A DNA stretch of 40,646 bases from Candidatus Poseidoniaceae archaeon (GCA_030747785.1 JASLKC010000010.1:1-40646); one strand, 5' to 3'; shown: positions 1-7,880, counted from the stretch's first letter. Notes: generated from the letters alone by a model not told the origin. Made by a program: numbers and translations.

Positions 1-341
1 TTCGCGCCTGCTGCACCCCGTAGGGTCCGGATTCGTGTCTCAGAATCCGTCTCCGGGCTATTGCTCCCACAACCCGTACGCGTCGATGGCTAGGAGGTCC
101 ATTACACCCCCTACGACCTGATACGCCGCAGACCCATCCTACACCGCCTGAGCTTTCAACCACACACCGTTCCAGGCGTTGTGGTCTATGGGGTATTATT
201 CTCAGTTTCCCGAGGTTATCCCCCAGTGTAGGGCAGGTTATCCACGTGTTACTGAGCAGTATGCAAAGAATCTAATTTCTTTCTACTCGCATGGCTTAAT
301 CGAACTCCAATAGCGGTCGCCTCTGGCAGGATCAACCAGAT
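1..341 (-). rRNA. rrs: 16S ribosomal RNA, 5' part (cut by window edge)
   Basis: Read on the minus strand, the sequence ending near base 341 begins AATCTGGTTGATCCTGCCAG, the universal start of archaeal small-subunit rRNA. It continues into the conserved GTTCGATTAAGCCATGCGAG block and, at the left edge, into the GCAGCAGGCGCGAA region near E. coli position 350. About the first 340 nt of the gene are present and the rest lies to the left. It is transcribed in the same direction as the ribosomal protein operon, whose last gene (secY) ends 600 bases upstream. The exact mature 5' end is uncertain by a few bases. Whether 23S is linked cannot be seen here. Confidence 0.97.
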
Positions 342-346
342 TTATT

Positions 347-363
347 GATGCTAGAAAAGCATC
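347..363 (-). repeat. Hairpin just upstream of mature 16S 5' end
   Basis: GATGCT and AGCATC form a perfect six-base inverted repeat around an AGAAA loop, only 6 bases upstream of the 16S 5' end. It probably lies in the precursor leader, where it could take part in 16S processing. The usual long leader/trailer processing stem cannot be tested, because the 16S 3' end is outside the window. Confidence 0.45.
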
Positions 364-489
364 TCTCTTGTCTCGATCCTTTGGCTACTTGTCGCTTGTT
401 TGTATATTACAATGCATTCGTTTGAATGCGCTGACCTAAAGTTATGAATTGACAGGTTCACTTTGCACTAATTACTCTTTCTTGCACAC

Positions 490-747
490 AAAATAAATTG
501 TGTCGTGAACACTGATCACCTACCTGGCTTCGAGCGGGCACAAATCCCTGGGGGGGGTGTGGTTTCTCGAAACCGCTGTATGCTTCGGCTGTGCGTCTAG
601 GGTAGATGGCGGCAGTCATTGTCCCGAAGGACTCAGCCGCCAACGCCGTCCCATACAACGCAAGCATCTCGCCGATTGGCCCCCTCTATATCAAGGTGCC
701 TCATTGGCAGTAGTGAGAATCGTAGCACTGCGCCACGATTCCACCAT
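490..747 (-). ncRNA. Structured GC-rich RNA with kink-turn hairpin upstream of 16S (unidentified; H/ACA-like?)
   Basis: This stretch is much more GC-rich than the flanking spacer and contains no plausible coding frame. On the minus strand it folds into clear hairpins: GAATCGTGGC with GCTACGATTC around GCAGT (near 714-738), and GGTTT-CTCG-AAACC (near 561-574). The best one is at 608-641. There GGCGGC pairs with GCCGCC, tandem GA/GA juxtaposition and a 3-nt AAT bulge form a textbook kink-turn, and GTCC-TTCG-GGAC closes the tip. An ACA triplet lies 15 nt 3' of that stem (590-592) after a GCGT/ACGC lower stem, which is the spacing of archaeal H/ACA guides, although the 5' pocket strand is unusually long (16 nt). 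A TATA-like TTTATA at 769-774 would start transcription near 745. It may be a separate RNA or part of a long 16S leader. The ends given are approximate. Confidence 0.4.
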
Positions 748-766
748 ACATACCGGTGGCCCCTAG

Positions 767-777
767 CCTATAAACGG
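767..777 (-). promoter_or_regulatory. Probable TATA box for the structured RNA and/or 16S rRNA
   Basis: On the minus strand CCGTTTATAGG contains a good archaeal TATA box (TTTATA). It sits at the boundary between an AT-rich spacer and the GC-rich structured segment, with an expected start near 745. Weaker TATA-like sequences closer to 16S (an ATTTATTTT near 491-500 and an AATATAC near 405-411) could be additional 16S promoters, so the assignment is tentative. Confidence 0.5.
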
Positions 778-859
778 GAAGCGGGGAGAACTCATTGAAA
801 TTAGAAGTGAAATAAAGTCTGAAAAATTGTACGAATCCGGGGAATTTCAATTAGTGATT

Positions 860-877
860 CCGAGCAATATAGCTCGG
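860..877. repeat. Inverted repeat between secY and the rRNA promoter
   Basis: CCGAGC and GCTCGG form a perfect six-base inverted repeat around AATATA. On the minus strand it lies about 70 nt past the secY stop and is followed by T-rich runs (an ATTTTTC near 820 and a CTTTATTTC near 810). It may therefore fold near the 3' end of the ribosomal operon mRNA, or serve as a protein-binding site upstream of the rRNA promoter. Apart from this and the T-tracts, nothing else was seen in 780-945. Confidence 0.4.
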
Positions 878-945
878 CTTCAAATTCGCATCTGGAATAT
901 TCGAACGAAATTTTTCGCCCGGTCTAATTCGCTATGGCTATGCCA

Positions 946-2901
946 TCAATCAGCGCCGAAGAACTGACGGAGCATCGGATGCATTTCCATCGCCTGCTCC
1001 TTCTGAATCTGCTCATATGTACGTAAAATGATACCAACGGCAAGTAACAATCCCGTTCCTGTCGCGTTTCCTACCGTTCCAAGCAGATCTGCACCTGCTG
1101 CAAGCAATCCGACGAAAGCACCGGAGAAGTAAGTCACCGGAGGAATATAACGCTCTAAAATGCGCTCTAGAACAAGTGGATTCTTACGGAATCCAGGAAT
1201 CTGCATACCCGTCCGTTCAATCTGTTTGGCAACATCCTTTGCACCCATATTCGTCGTATCGATCCAGAACTTCGCGAAAACCATCGAACCAACGGTCATC
1301 AAAATTACATAGAACAGCACGTGGGCACCCATTTGCCATAAACTGTGGCCGAATACATCGCCCTGCTGATTGAGCATCGGGATCAGCCAATCATTCACCC
1401 CGTTAACCATTGAGGCATACCAGGCAAATCCTCCTGAAGGCGTTGATGAGCCGGCCTCATATGTTCCAATCCATTCGGAGATACTACCCCAACCCTCCTT
1501 GCCTAGAATAGGCGTTTTCTGTAAGGTTGGATGGTTCCAGAAGAGAAGGGTGAACATGTTGATGTTTGCAAGTAGAGCAGCCATCAAAATAACTGGAATG
1601 TTAGATGCATAAACTAGTCGAATCGGGTATTTTCCACGATGGCCACGGACCTTACCGTGAGTCAATGGCAACTCCAATTTACTCGATTCGGCATATGCTA
1701 CGACTAGGAATACCACTACCGATGAGAATAACGCTACGACAGGATTGACGTGCGTCAGCAAGATCTGTTCGAATCCATTTTGAGAAATCAGTTCACCATT
1801 CGTCGCTTCTCTAAACATATAGAATATCATCGGTAACGTACCAGAAGGTGGGTTCTGGAGGCTGTATTCCATACCTGAGGTAGCAGGTAGTGGTGACAGT
1901 GTACCAACGAAGGTAGATTGCGCTACACCAGCCGCAATGAATAGCGAAATACCAGACCCAATACCCCACTTGCTAACCAACTCGTCGAGCAGGAATACAA
2001 GATAGGAACCAGCGAATAACTGAGCTACGATTACGAAGTTAGCCCATCCAAGACCATAGTCGTTGATTAGGGCCTCAGTAGGGTCGAGGAAACCATAGGT
2101 CTGAGGAATAGATTCGATTGGAATCATAATCAAAACTAGAAGTTTCTGAACACCCTGGTACATTGCCTTATCACGGGATTCTTGTAGGTCGAGCCTGATG
2201 ATCTTAGCACCAGCAAATAATTGCATGATAATCGAACCAGTAACGATTGGACCGATTCCAAGATGCATGATGGTACCAGAAGCACCAGCCATAATCGAAC
2301 GGAATCCACTGAACAAGTCAAGTGCAGTTCCCGATAGACCCCAAAGCATGACGTTGGTCATTGCGAAGTAAATGATTAGAACGAATGTAGTAGTCCACAA
2401 CTTCTCATTGAAGCGTACGTGGCGCTCAGGCTTGGTGATTGCTGGATAGGTGTCTACGAAACGATGTAGAGCATAGAGTCTACTGGATTCTTCACCTTTG
2501 TACATGAAACATGTGAGAGCAGAAGCAGCACCAAATCCAAGGAGTAATACTCCTACGAAAATGTATCCTACCGACTCAAAATGTTCTCCGCCCCACGCCT
2601 TTGGGCGAGTGTACCATGTAGAGACAGCGACGAATACAAGCCATGCTATCATCTTTCCATAGCGTCCAATGATTGGGACTTCTTTGAGACCTTCAGGAAC
2701 TTCAAATTTAAAACAGGCAAGTAAGAATGCAACATATGCTACTGAAAGCAATATTCCAAATACAGCTGCATCCGTATCATAAATCGGATTTGCTACACCA
2801 CTAAATGCCTCTCCTAAAGCCTCGGATTGCCAGTAATACATCATACCGAAGTAGAGAATACCTGTGAGGGCTACTGCCCATGGAATTGGTTGCTTACCCA
2901 T
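946..2901 (-). CDS. secY: Protein translocase subunit SecY with N-terminal four-helix extension
   Basis: SecY is the channel-forming subunit of the Sec translocon in the cytoplasmic membrane. The canonical archaeal SecY begins near residue 150 (TYPAITKPERHVRFNEKLW), followed by the usual ten-helix body. Recognisable parts include the plug/TM2 region with GSIIMQLFAGAKII and the TM5-TM6 loop with YAESSKLELPL. At 651 residues it is far longer than the roughly 430-490 residues typical of many archaea. About 140 extra N-terminal residues contain four hydrophobic helices (roughly 8-24, 46-64, 83-97 and 111-132). An AGGAGG ribosome binding site lies 8 nt before the chosen ATG, so the extension is genuinely encoded. 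It is the last gene of the ribosomal operon, 49 nt after uL15. Confidence 0.96.
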   Translation of the reverse strand: MGKQPIPWAVALTGILYFGMMYYWQSEALGEAFSGVANPIYDTDAAVFGILLSVAYVAFLLACFKFEVPEGLKEVPIIGRYGKMIAWLVFVAVSTWYTRPKAWGGEHFESVGYIFVGVLLLGFGAASALTCFMYKGEESSRLYALHRFVDTYPAITKPERHVRFNEKLWTTTFVLIIYFAMTNVMLWGLSGTALDLFSGFRSIMAGASGTIMHLGIGPIVTGSIIMQLFAGAKIIRLDLQESRDKAMYQGVQKLLVLIMIPIESIPQTYGFLDPTEALINDYGLGWANFVIVAQLFAGSYLVFLLDELVSKWGIGSGISLFIAAGVAQSTFVGTLSPLPATSGMEYSLQNPPSGTLPMIFYMFREATNGELISQNGFEQILLTHVNPVVALFSSVVVFLVVAYAESSKLELPLTHGKVRGHRGKYPIRLVYASNIPVILMAALLANINMFTLLFWNHPTLQKTPILGKEGWGSISEWIGTYEAGSSTPSGGFAWYASMVNGVNDWLIPMLNQQGDVFGHSLWQMGAHVLFYVILMTVGSMVFAKFWIDTTNMGAKDVAKQIERTGMQIPGFRKNPLVLERILERYIPPVTYFSGAFVGLLAAGADLLGTVGNATGTGLLLAVGIILRTYEQIQKEQAMEMHPMLRQFFGAD

Positions 2902-2950
2902 TTTGCATTCCTCCTGATTTGATTTTTATTAGTCGTGTATTGAAGAGTGT

Positions 2951-3361
2951 TCACTCCTCTTCCCATTCTTCGTCTCCGCCATCAATCGAGCCGCCGGCTG
3001 CAGAAATCTTCTCTGCTGCACGAGCAGACCACTCTTCGACCTTTACAGTCAGAGCAGTACTGATTCTTCCACTACCGAGTAGTTTGTCGATCCCCATTTC
3101 GGTCAAATCTACGGACTTCTCGCCAGATGCGATTCTCTCAAGGTCACTGACATTGCAAGTGACCATGACAGTTCGAAGACTTGGGTCACGGTTGAAACCA
3201 TGCATACCCCAATGATTTGGCATATACTTGATACGAGTCATGACACGATGCTTATTGATTCCAGCGAGACCACGGCCTCCACGCTTTCCTGCTCCACGGC
3301 CGGCCTTGTGACCTCGTCCGTGTGTGCGGCAGCGTCCTCTGAATTTGTTTGCTCTTCCCAT
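2951..3361 (-). CDS. rpl15: Large subunit ribosomal protein uL15
   Basis: uL15 binds 23S rRNA late in 50S assembly. The 136-residue protein has the diagnostic glycine/arginine-rich N-terminus (GRCRTHGRGHKAGRGAGKRG) and the AGINKHRV block. The C-terminal domain ends in an acidic tail, DGGDEEWEEE, which is not a usual feature of the family. A GAGGTG ribosome binding site precedes the ATG, 10 nt after the uL30 stop. It lies between uL30 and SecY, as in other archaeal spc clusters. Confidence 0.97.
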   Translation of the reverse strand: MGRANKFRGRCRTHGRGHKAGRGAGKRGGRGLAGINKHRVMTRIKYMPNHWGMHGFNRDPSLRTVMVTCNVSDLERIASGEKSVDLTEMGIDKLLGSGRISTALTVKVEEWSARAAEKISAAGGSIDGGDEEWEEE

Positions 3362-3371
3362 TCAAATCACC

Positions 3372-3842
3372 TCAAATCATACGCTCGACTAAATCGCCGA
3401 TGTCCTCTCCACGAGGACCTAGAGCGCCACCAATAACGTAGGTGCGCTTGATGCCACCCCAGCCTTTTGAGCCACGGGGTGGGTGGAGACGGAAGACACG
3501 CTTGAGTTCAGGCATATCCTTCACGGTTGCATCGTCAGAAGCGATTGCTTTTGCGAATTCCTTAATCGACTTGTAGTCGGTTCCTTCCTTGACATCGGAA
3601 TCTGTAACCGGCTTGTTGCCAATTAGACGTCCTCGTCCAGTAATCACCTTCTCTACGAGGTCTGCATCAGCATTTCCCCAAGTGATGAAATCCTTAGCCT
3701 TCTGAAGCATTCCTCTGTACTGAGCGTTGTCTGGAATGATTACTGCGTGGTTGACACGGGTCAAGTTAAGGTGACCCATTGTCTCACGGATTGAGCGCTC
3801 TACCTTTACATCTGAACGTGCACGTACTACGATCCAACTCAT
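3372..3842 (-). CDS. rpl30: Large subunit ribosomal protein uL30
   Basis: This is an archaeal-type long uL30 (156 residues). It opens with the ribosomal L30 ferredoxin-like fold (MSWIVVRARSDVKVERSIRE, then LNLTRVNHAVI), followed by the archaeal/eukaryotic extension with RLHPPRGSKGWGGIKR near the C-terminus. The ATG overlaps the uS5 stop in an ATGA arrangement, indicating translational coupling. It binds 23S rRNA in the 50S subunit. Confidence 0.96.
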   Translation of the reverse strand: MSWIVVRARSDVKVERSIRETMGHLNLTRVNHAVIIPDNAQYRGMLQKAKDFITWGNADADLVEKVITGRGRLIGNKPVTDSDVKEGTDYKSIKEFAKAIASDDATVKDMPELKRVFRLHPPRGSKGWGGIKRTYVIGGALGPRGEDIGDLVERMI

Positions 3843-4606
3843 TCTAACATCCTCCCTTTGTGAATAAAGAACTCAACACGCTGGCCTTCAGAGACCCTTG
3901 TTGTGTTAATAGTTGAAAGTGCGTTGAAAGTAGCCGCTGCATAGTTGATAGTAGTACGAGTCTGTCCTTTGGTACGGGATAGAACGTCCTTGATACCAGC
4001 GAGTTCGAGAACACGCTTTCCGGTCTCTCCGATTACCAGTCCCTTACCTGCAGGAGCTGGCATCAAAGTTACACGGGTAGAACCTGCTTGTCCTGTAACC
4101 TTGAATGGTACAGAGAAACCAGGTCCTGCGCTCGACTCCCATGAGCCGTTTCCGCGCTGGACTTGAATCAAGTTTAGCTTGGCTGCGGTCAGAGCCTTAC
4201 GGATGGTTGAAGCAACTTCCTTGCCCTTTGCCATTGCAAGTCCGACATAGCCGTCCTTATTTCCGACACAGGCCATGACATTGAAGCGAACACGTCGTCC
4301 ACTGTCTGTCATTCGCTGAACCATGTTGACCTTGATTACCTCATCCTCTAGGTTAGGAATCAGTGCATCTACAATCTCGACTTCACGAATTGGTAGACCA
4401 GAAACTAGTGCTTGCTCATAGGTTACTATACGGCCAGCCATGACTTCACGGCCGAGACGTGTCTTTGGAGTCCAGGAGCGTAGTGCAGAGATCGCTTCAT
4501 CTGCAGGGGTGCGTCGGCGTCGGCCTTCTTGGGGCTCTTCCTCTTCCTGTGGTGCAAAAGCCTTGATCAGGCCCGGTGCCATTGGTGAACTGTCGTCATC
4601 ACTCAT
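3839..4606 (-). CDS. rps5: Small subunit ribosomal protein uS5
   Basis: uS5 lines the mRNA entry channel of the 30S subunit and contributes to decoding accuracy. The 255-residue protein has the S5 double-stranded-RNA-binding domain (RVRFNVMACVGNKDGYVGLA around residues 127-146) and the C-terminal domain (APAGKGLVIGETGKRVLELAG). A roughly 50-residue N-terminal extension starts with acidic MSDDDSSP and continues through EEEEPQEGRRRR. I chose the ATG at 4606, one base after the uL18 stop, over upstream in-frame starts inside uL18. The 3' end overlaps uL30 by four bases. Confidence 0.96.
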   Translation of the reverse strand: MSDDDSSPMAPGLIKAFAPQEEEEPQEGRRRRTPADEAISALRSWTPKTRLGREVMAGRIVTYEQALVSGLPIREVEIVDALIPNLEDEVIKVNMVQRMTDSGRRVRFNVMACVGNKDGYVGLAMAKGKEVASTIRKALTAAKLNLIQVQRGNGSWESSAGPGFSVPFKVTGQAGSTRVTLMPAPAGKGLVIGETGKRVLELAGIKDVLSRTKGQTRTTINYAAATFNALSTINTTRVSEGQRVEFFIHKGRMLE

Positions 4607-4607
4607 C

Positions 4608-5120
4608 TCAGAACGCCTCCTCAATCTTACTCTTGGTCGCTTCGACAACCGAAGCATAGGACTCATCGATGTGCGCACCAGATGCGCGCTCATCATTGGG
4701 TAATACGGACTCGCCGTGTGGTATCTCAAGACCTGCGTCTACCATACCCTTGAGGGCGGAGAAGGCGCGGTTTCCTGGAGTACTTGCTGCTAGACCAATG
4801 TCCAATACAGCTTCATCATGACCAGCAGCAAGTGCTGCCTTGCCCATTGCGAATCCTACTAGGTAGGATGCAGGGACATTCTTGCGGCTATTACCCTCAG
4901 GCCAGCCAAAGCGAGACACTAGGTCATCACCGGTCATGGAAAGTTCGACCTTGTCACCATCAACCTTCCAGTTGACAATTTGACAAATGGTTCGAGTGTT
5001 TGAGACGCGAACTACTGCACGAGCGTTGCCACTGCGTAGAAGTTTCAGGCGTCGGCGATAGTCGGTTTCACCGCTCATGCGGCGACGGTATTGGTTGCGT
5101 TGTTTTGATCCACGTGCCAT
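4608..5120 (-). CDS. rpl18: Large subunit ribosomal protein uL18
   Basis: uL18 binds 5S rRNA with uL5 in the central protuberance. The protein (170 residues) begins MARGSKQRNQYRRRMSGETD, followed by RLKLLRSGNARAVVRVSN and the glycine-rich C-terminal domain with GLAASTPGNRAFSALKG. A GGAGGTGA ribosome binding site lies 7 nt before the ATG. That ATG shares one base with the eL19 stop (TGATG), so the pair is translationally coupled. Confidence 0.97.
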   Translation of the reverse strand: MARGSKQRNQYRRRMSGETDYRRRLKLLRSGNARAVVRVSNTRTICQIVNWKVDGDKVELSMTGDDLVSRFGWPEGNSRKNVPASYLVGFAMGKAALAAGHDEAVLDIGLAASTPGNRAFSALKGMVDAGLEIPHGESVLPNDERASGAHIDESYASVVEATKSKIEEAF

Positions 5121-5578
5121 CACTGTTCACCTCCGGTTGCAATTCCTTCGAGTCCCATTTGGGTCTTCATGTGAGCGATGGAACGGTACGAGCCGCCCTT
5201 CGCCTTGAGGTAGTAGTGGCGGTATTGACTACGGTCAAGTGTGCCGCCTTCACGCATATCCTTGAGGGTATGACGTTGAGCACGTATTGTTCGCATCCAC
5301 TGTTGTTTGCGTGGGTTGCGAGCATTTGCACTACCTGAGCGCTTACCATGGCCCTTACGACGACCCTTGCGCTTCTGTTCGAGACGCTTGAGCGCACGAA
5401 CACGAGAAGTACCCTGGATTGCCTTTGCCTTGATCCATCCACTGTCGATAGCCTCACGGATGTCTTCCTTTTGGACAGACTGTGCGACTTGGTCTAGGTA
5501 GGATGGGTTAATCCAAATACGGTTTACACCGCACTTTAGAATCTGAGCTGCCATCTTCTTCTGATTAGTAATCTGCAT
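5120..5578 (-). CDS. rpl19e: Large subunit ribosomal protein eL19
   Basis: eL19 is an archaeal/eukaryotic 50S protein forming an intersubunit bridge. The 152-residue sequence shows the family start (QKKMAAQILKCGVNRIWINP), a basic helical hinge (KRKGRRKGHGKRSGSANAR) and the long C-terminal helix with RRHYYLKAKGG-like composition. Start and stop overlap the neighbouring genes by one base on each side (eL32 upstream, uL18 downstream). Confidence 0.97.
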   Translation of the reverse strand: MQITNQKKMAAQILKCGVNRIWINPSYLDQVAQSVQKEDIREAIDSGWIKAKAIQGTSRVRALKRLEQKRKGRRKGHGKRSGSANARNPRKQQWMRTIRAQRHTLKDMREGGTLDRSQYRHYYLKAKGGSYRSIAHMKTQMGLEGIATGGEQ

Positions 5579-6234
5579 CAGCGTCCCCTCCTGCGGTTTA
5601 GAACCCTGATTCCTAATTCATCAGCACGGGAATGGATGTTCTCACGCTTTCGTCCACCGACTGTCATACCGATACGAGCAGCCTGTGTTTCAGCGTCGAT
5701 TAATTCCAGATCACCGGAGTTGTATACCATTACCTCCTCAAATCCTGAGGGGTGTAGTCCTGCTGCAGCGTTGACCTTTCCGTGGCCAATACGTACAAGG
5801 GAACCACGGTACTTGTAATTGCGGCGTTGCTTGTTATCCATACCGTGTGGCTTTCTCCAGCCAGAGCGGGATAGGCGCTTGTAGCGGAACCATTCGGGTC
5901 TGCGGAAGGATGGTGTTGCTTTCTTTTGTGCTGCACGTAGTGCAAGAGCCTGCTTCAATTCATCACTGAGTACGGGCTTTTGGCGAGCAACGTGCTCTTC
6001 GACGATTTCTTCGTCATCCCAATCCTCATCATCTTCGAAATCATCTTCGAATTCTTCCTCAGATTCTTCCTCAGCCTCTTCCTCGGCCTCTTCTTCGACC
6101 GGGGCTTCCTCTGCGGCGCCTTCGTTCTCACTAAGGCGAGTGATAAGGTCTGCTTTCTTACCTGAAACAGGTAGACCTGCTTCCTTTAGCAACTCCTTGA
6201 GTTGTGCGACTGTCATCTTTTCATATTCTGCCAT
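5578..6234 (-). CDS. rpl32e: Large subunit ribosomal protein eL32 with N-terminal SAP-like domain
   Basis: The C-terminal half (from about residue 105, PSFRRPEWFRYKRLSRSGWR) is a standard eL32, ending EELGIRVLNRRR-like. In front of it are residues 5-40 (EKMTVAQLKELLKEAGLPVS then GKKADLITRLSEN), which match the helix-extended loop-helix pattern of a SAP domain, a nucleic-acid-binding module. A strongly acidic linker (about 41-80) of E and D runs follows. The ATG at 6234 is preceded by AGGAGGAATCTAG, giving a clear ribosome binding site for the long form. The extension is read as one open frame with no frameshift. It may guide assembly or bind other nucleic acid; its function is unknown. Neighbours are uL6 upstream and eL19, overlapping by one base, downstream. 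Confidence 0.93.
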   Translation of the reverse strand: MAEYEKMTVAQLKELLKEAGLPVSGKKADLITRLSENEGAAEEAPVEEEAEEEAEEESEEEFEDDFEDDEDWDDEEIVEEHVARQKPVLSDELKQALALRAAQKKATPSFRRPEWFRYKRLSRSGWRKPHGMDNKQRRNYKYRGSLVRIGHGKVNAAAGLHPSGFEEVMVYNSGDLELIDAETQAARIGMTVGGRKRENIHSRADELGIRVLNRRRGR

Positions 6235-6247
6235 CTAGATTCCTCCT

Positions 6248-6787
6248 TCAGACCTTCTCCAAGAGATATATTCCGTCCTGGAAGACACGACGGTCTCGGT
6301 TCTTGACGGTAGTACAGCGCTCGATGTTGGCTGCAGTCTGACCGACTGCTTCCTTGTCTATTCCGCTAACGACAACCTCAACCTTCTTCTGGACCTTGAC
6401 GTCCACACCAGGTAGGATGTTAGCGGTTCTTGGAACACGCTCTCCGAAATAATTGTTTACGACTAACTTGTTGCCCTTTACGGACATAGTCATTGGGAAG
6501 TGAGAATAGAATGCCTTCAGGTTGTAGGTGAAGCCATCTGTTACTCCTTTGATCATGTTGTTTAGGTGTGCTTTCCATGTACCAGCCAATGCCTTTTCCT
6601 TACGGCGTGGCAAATCAACACGAATCAGAAGACCTCCGCCCTCCTGAAATATGTTGATCTTGGCGTCAACGAAATCACGACTCAATGAACCACTAGGTCC
6701 AGTGATGGTTACATTTCCATCATCAAGAGTTGCTGTGACTCCTTCTGGAATCACTATATTGTGTTCGATACGATCCAATTTTACCAT
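6248..6787 (-). CDS. rpl6: Large subunit ribosomal protein uL6
   Basis: uL6 sits near the sarcin-ricin loop of the 50S subunit. The 179-residue sequence has the duplicated L6 fold: NIVIPEGVTATLDDGNVTIT at the start, then GVTDGFTYNLKAFYSHFPMT, and YFGERVPRTANILPGVDVKV in the second domain. Two adjacent ATG codons occur. I prefer the second (6787, MVKLDR), because it lies 6 nt after GAGGTG and gives the usual family length. The preceding uS8 stop is 10 nt upstream. Confidence 0.95.
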   Translation of the reverse strand: MVKLDRIEHNIVIPEGVTATLDDGNVTITGPSGSLSRDFVDAKINIFQEGGGLLIRVDLPRRKEKALAGTWKAHLNNMIKGVTDGFTYNLKAFYSHFPMTMSVKGNKLVVNNYFGERVPRTANILPGVDVKVQKKVEVVVSGIDKEAVGQTAANIERCTTVKNRDRRVFQDGIYLLEKV

Positions 6788-6797
6788 CATAATCACC

Positions 6798-7187
6798 TCA
6801 GTACACATATGCGAGGAGTCGACCACCTATGCGGCTCTCCTTTGCGTCTTTGTGGTGCATAATACCACTGTTAGTAGTAAGAATCAGAAGTCCGAAATCT
6901 TGAGCAGGAAGGTAGCGCCCTTCCCACTTGTCGAACTCCTGACGGCGGACGGAGTGTCGTGGCTTTACTACGCCACATTCGTTGATTGCACCGCGCAATT
7001 GCACGTTGTACGAGCCTCCACGGCCGTTGTCATTTCTCTCAATTTCACCTACGTATCCTGAAATCTGCATGATTTCAAGGACCGAACCAAGTAACTTGCT
7101 TGCTGGAGCTAATTCTACGTCATACCTACCGGCTTGCTCTGCATTGAACAACTTAGCCAGGGCATCATTTAATGGATCAAACTGCAT
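6798..7187 (-). CDS. rps8: Small subunit ribosomal protein uS8
   Basis: uS8 binds helix 21 of 16S rRNA early in 30S assembly. The protein is 129 residues long, as expected for archaea. Its N-terminal domain is MQFDPLNDALAKLFNAEQAG and its C-terminal RNA-binding region includes FGLLILTTNSGIMHHKDAK, the characteristic T-[ST]-x-G-[IV]-M motif. It follows uS14 with a 9-nt gap containing GAGGTGA. Confidence 0.97.
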   Translation of the reverse strand: MQFDPLNDALAKLFNAEQAGRYDVELAPASKLLGSVLEIMQISGYVGEIERNDNGRGGSYNVQLRGAINECGVVKPRHSVRRQEFDKWEGRYLPAQDFGLLILTTNSGIMHHKDAKESRIGGRLLAYVY

Positions 7188-7196
7188 CTTATCACC

Positions 7197-7349
7197 TCAA
7201 CTCATTTTCTTAAATCCAATACTAGGAGCGACGTCGCGGAAACATTGCCTGCACAATCGCAGACCGTGTCGACGAATCATTCCACGTCGGCGTCCGCAGC
7301 GGCGGCAACCAATAGTACGTCCAATCTGTTCACCGTGGTCACGTGCCAT
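7197..7349 (-). CDS. rps14: Small subunit ribosomal protein uS14 (zinc type)
   Basis: This 50-codon gene fills the gap between uL5 and uS8. Translation gives [20 protein letters not shown] and continues [19 protein letters not shown], ending [11 protein letters not shown]. The two CxxC pairs (C15, C18, C33, C36) form the zinc site of the archaeal/eukaryotic S29-like uS14, which sits in the 30S head. It starts 3 nt after the uL5 stop, with its ribosome binding site (GGAGTG) inside the end of uL5. Length and position both match the family. Confidence 0.97.
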   Translation of the reverse strand: MARDHGEQIGRTIGCRRCGRRRGMIRRHGLRLCRQCFRDVAPSIGFKKMS

Positions 7350-7352
7350 GCT

Positions 7353-7880
7353 TCACTCCTCCAGGATTTTGAGACCGTAGTTCTCAACAAACCATGCACG
7401 GGCCTCGTCAGCGGTGGTTCGGTGGTTCATAGCGACCTTTGCCGAGCGTCGACGACGACGGCTAACACGGTGTCCTGGCCTCTCTAGCACGATATTGATA
7501 TCCATGCCGAAGATGCCGATGTCCGGGTTATATTTCTGGTCGGGGAAGTCTGTATAATCTGAAATTCCGAAAGACAGGTTGCCCTCACGATCGAAATTCC
7601 ATGATGGAATTGTGTTCTCACGGACCCAAAATGCATCGGTGAGGAACTTCTTGATTACGTCTTGATTACGCATAGTTGCCTTGCAGCCTATTGGGAATCC
7701 AATACGGACTTTGAGGTCACGATTCTGCTGCTTTCCAAGTGTGCGTACTGGCTCTACTCCAGAAACTAACTTTAGAACAGATTCTGCATTGGATAGACGG
7801 TCACCGCCTTCACCAACACCAATGTTGATGACGACCTTGGAGATTCTTGGTTGTACCATTGGGTTTGACATCTCACTCAT
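7353..7880 (-). CDS. rpl5: Large subunit ribosomal protein uL5
   Basis: uL5 anchors 5S rRNA and contacts P-site tRNA through the central protuberance. The 175-residue sequence contains QPRISKVVINIGVGEGGDRL, LGKQQNRDLKVRIGFPIGCK and the C-terminal GHRVSRRRRRSAKV block of archaeal uL5. The ATG overlaps the eS4 stop (ATGA) and is preceded by GAGGTGACACA, so translation is probably coupled. Confidence 0.97.
   Translation of the reverse strand: MSEMSNPMVQPRISKVVINIGVGEGGDRLSNAESVLKLVSGVEPVRTLGKQQNRDLKVRIGFPIGCKATMRNQDVIKKFLTDAFWVRENTIPSWNFDREGNLSFGISDYTDFPDQKYNPDIGIFGMDINIVLERPGHRVSRRRRRSAKVAMNHRTTADEARAWFVENYGLKILEE

Noticed and set aside
490-747. SRP RNA or RNase P RNA upstream of 16S
   Set aside because: I looked on both strands for the SRP helix 8 pattern (CAGG..GGAA..AGCAG) and the RNase P GGAAAGTC and ACAGAA blocks and found neither, so I left the RNA unnamed.
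557-766. Short open frames on both strands in the 16S upstream spacer
   Set aside because: They lie inside the structured GC-rich island, have no ribosome binding site and show no protein-like pattern.
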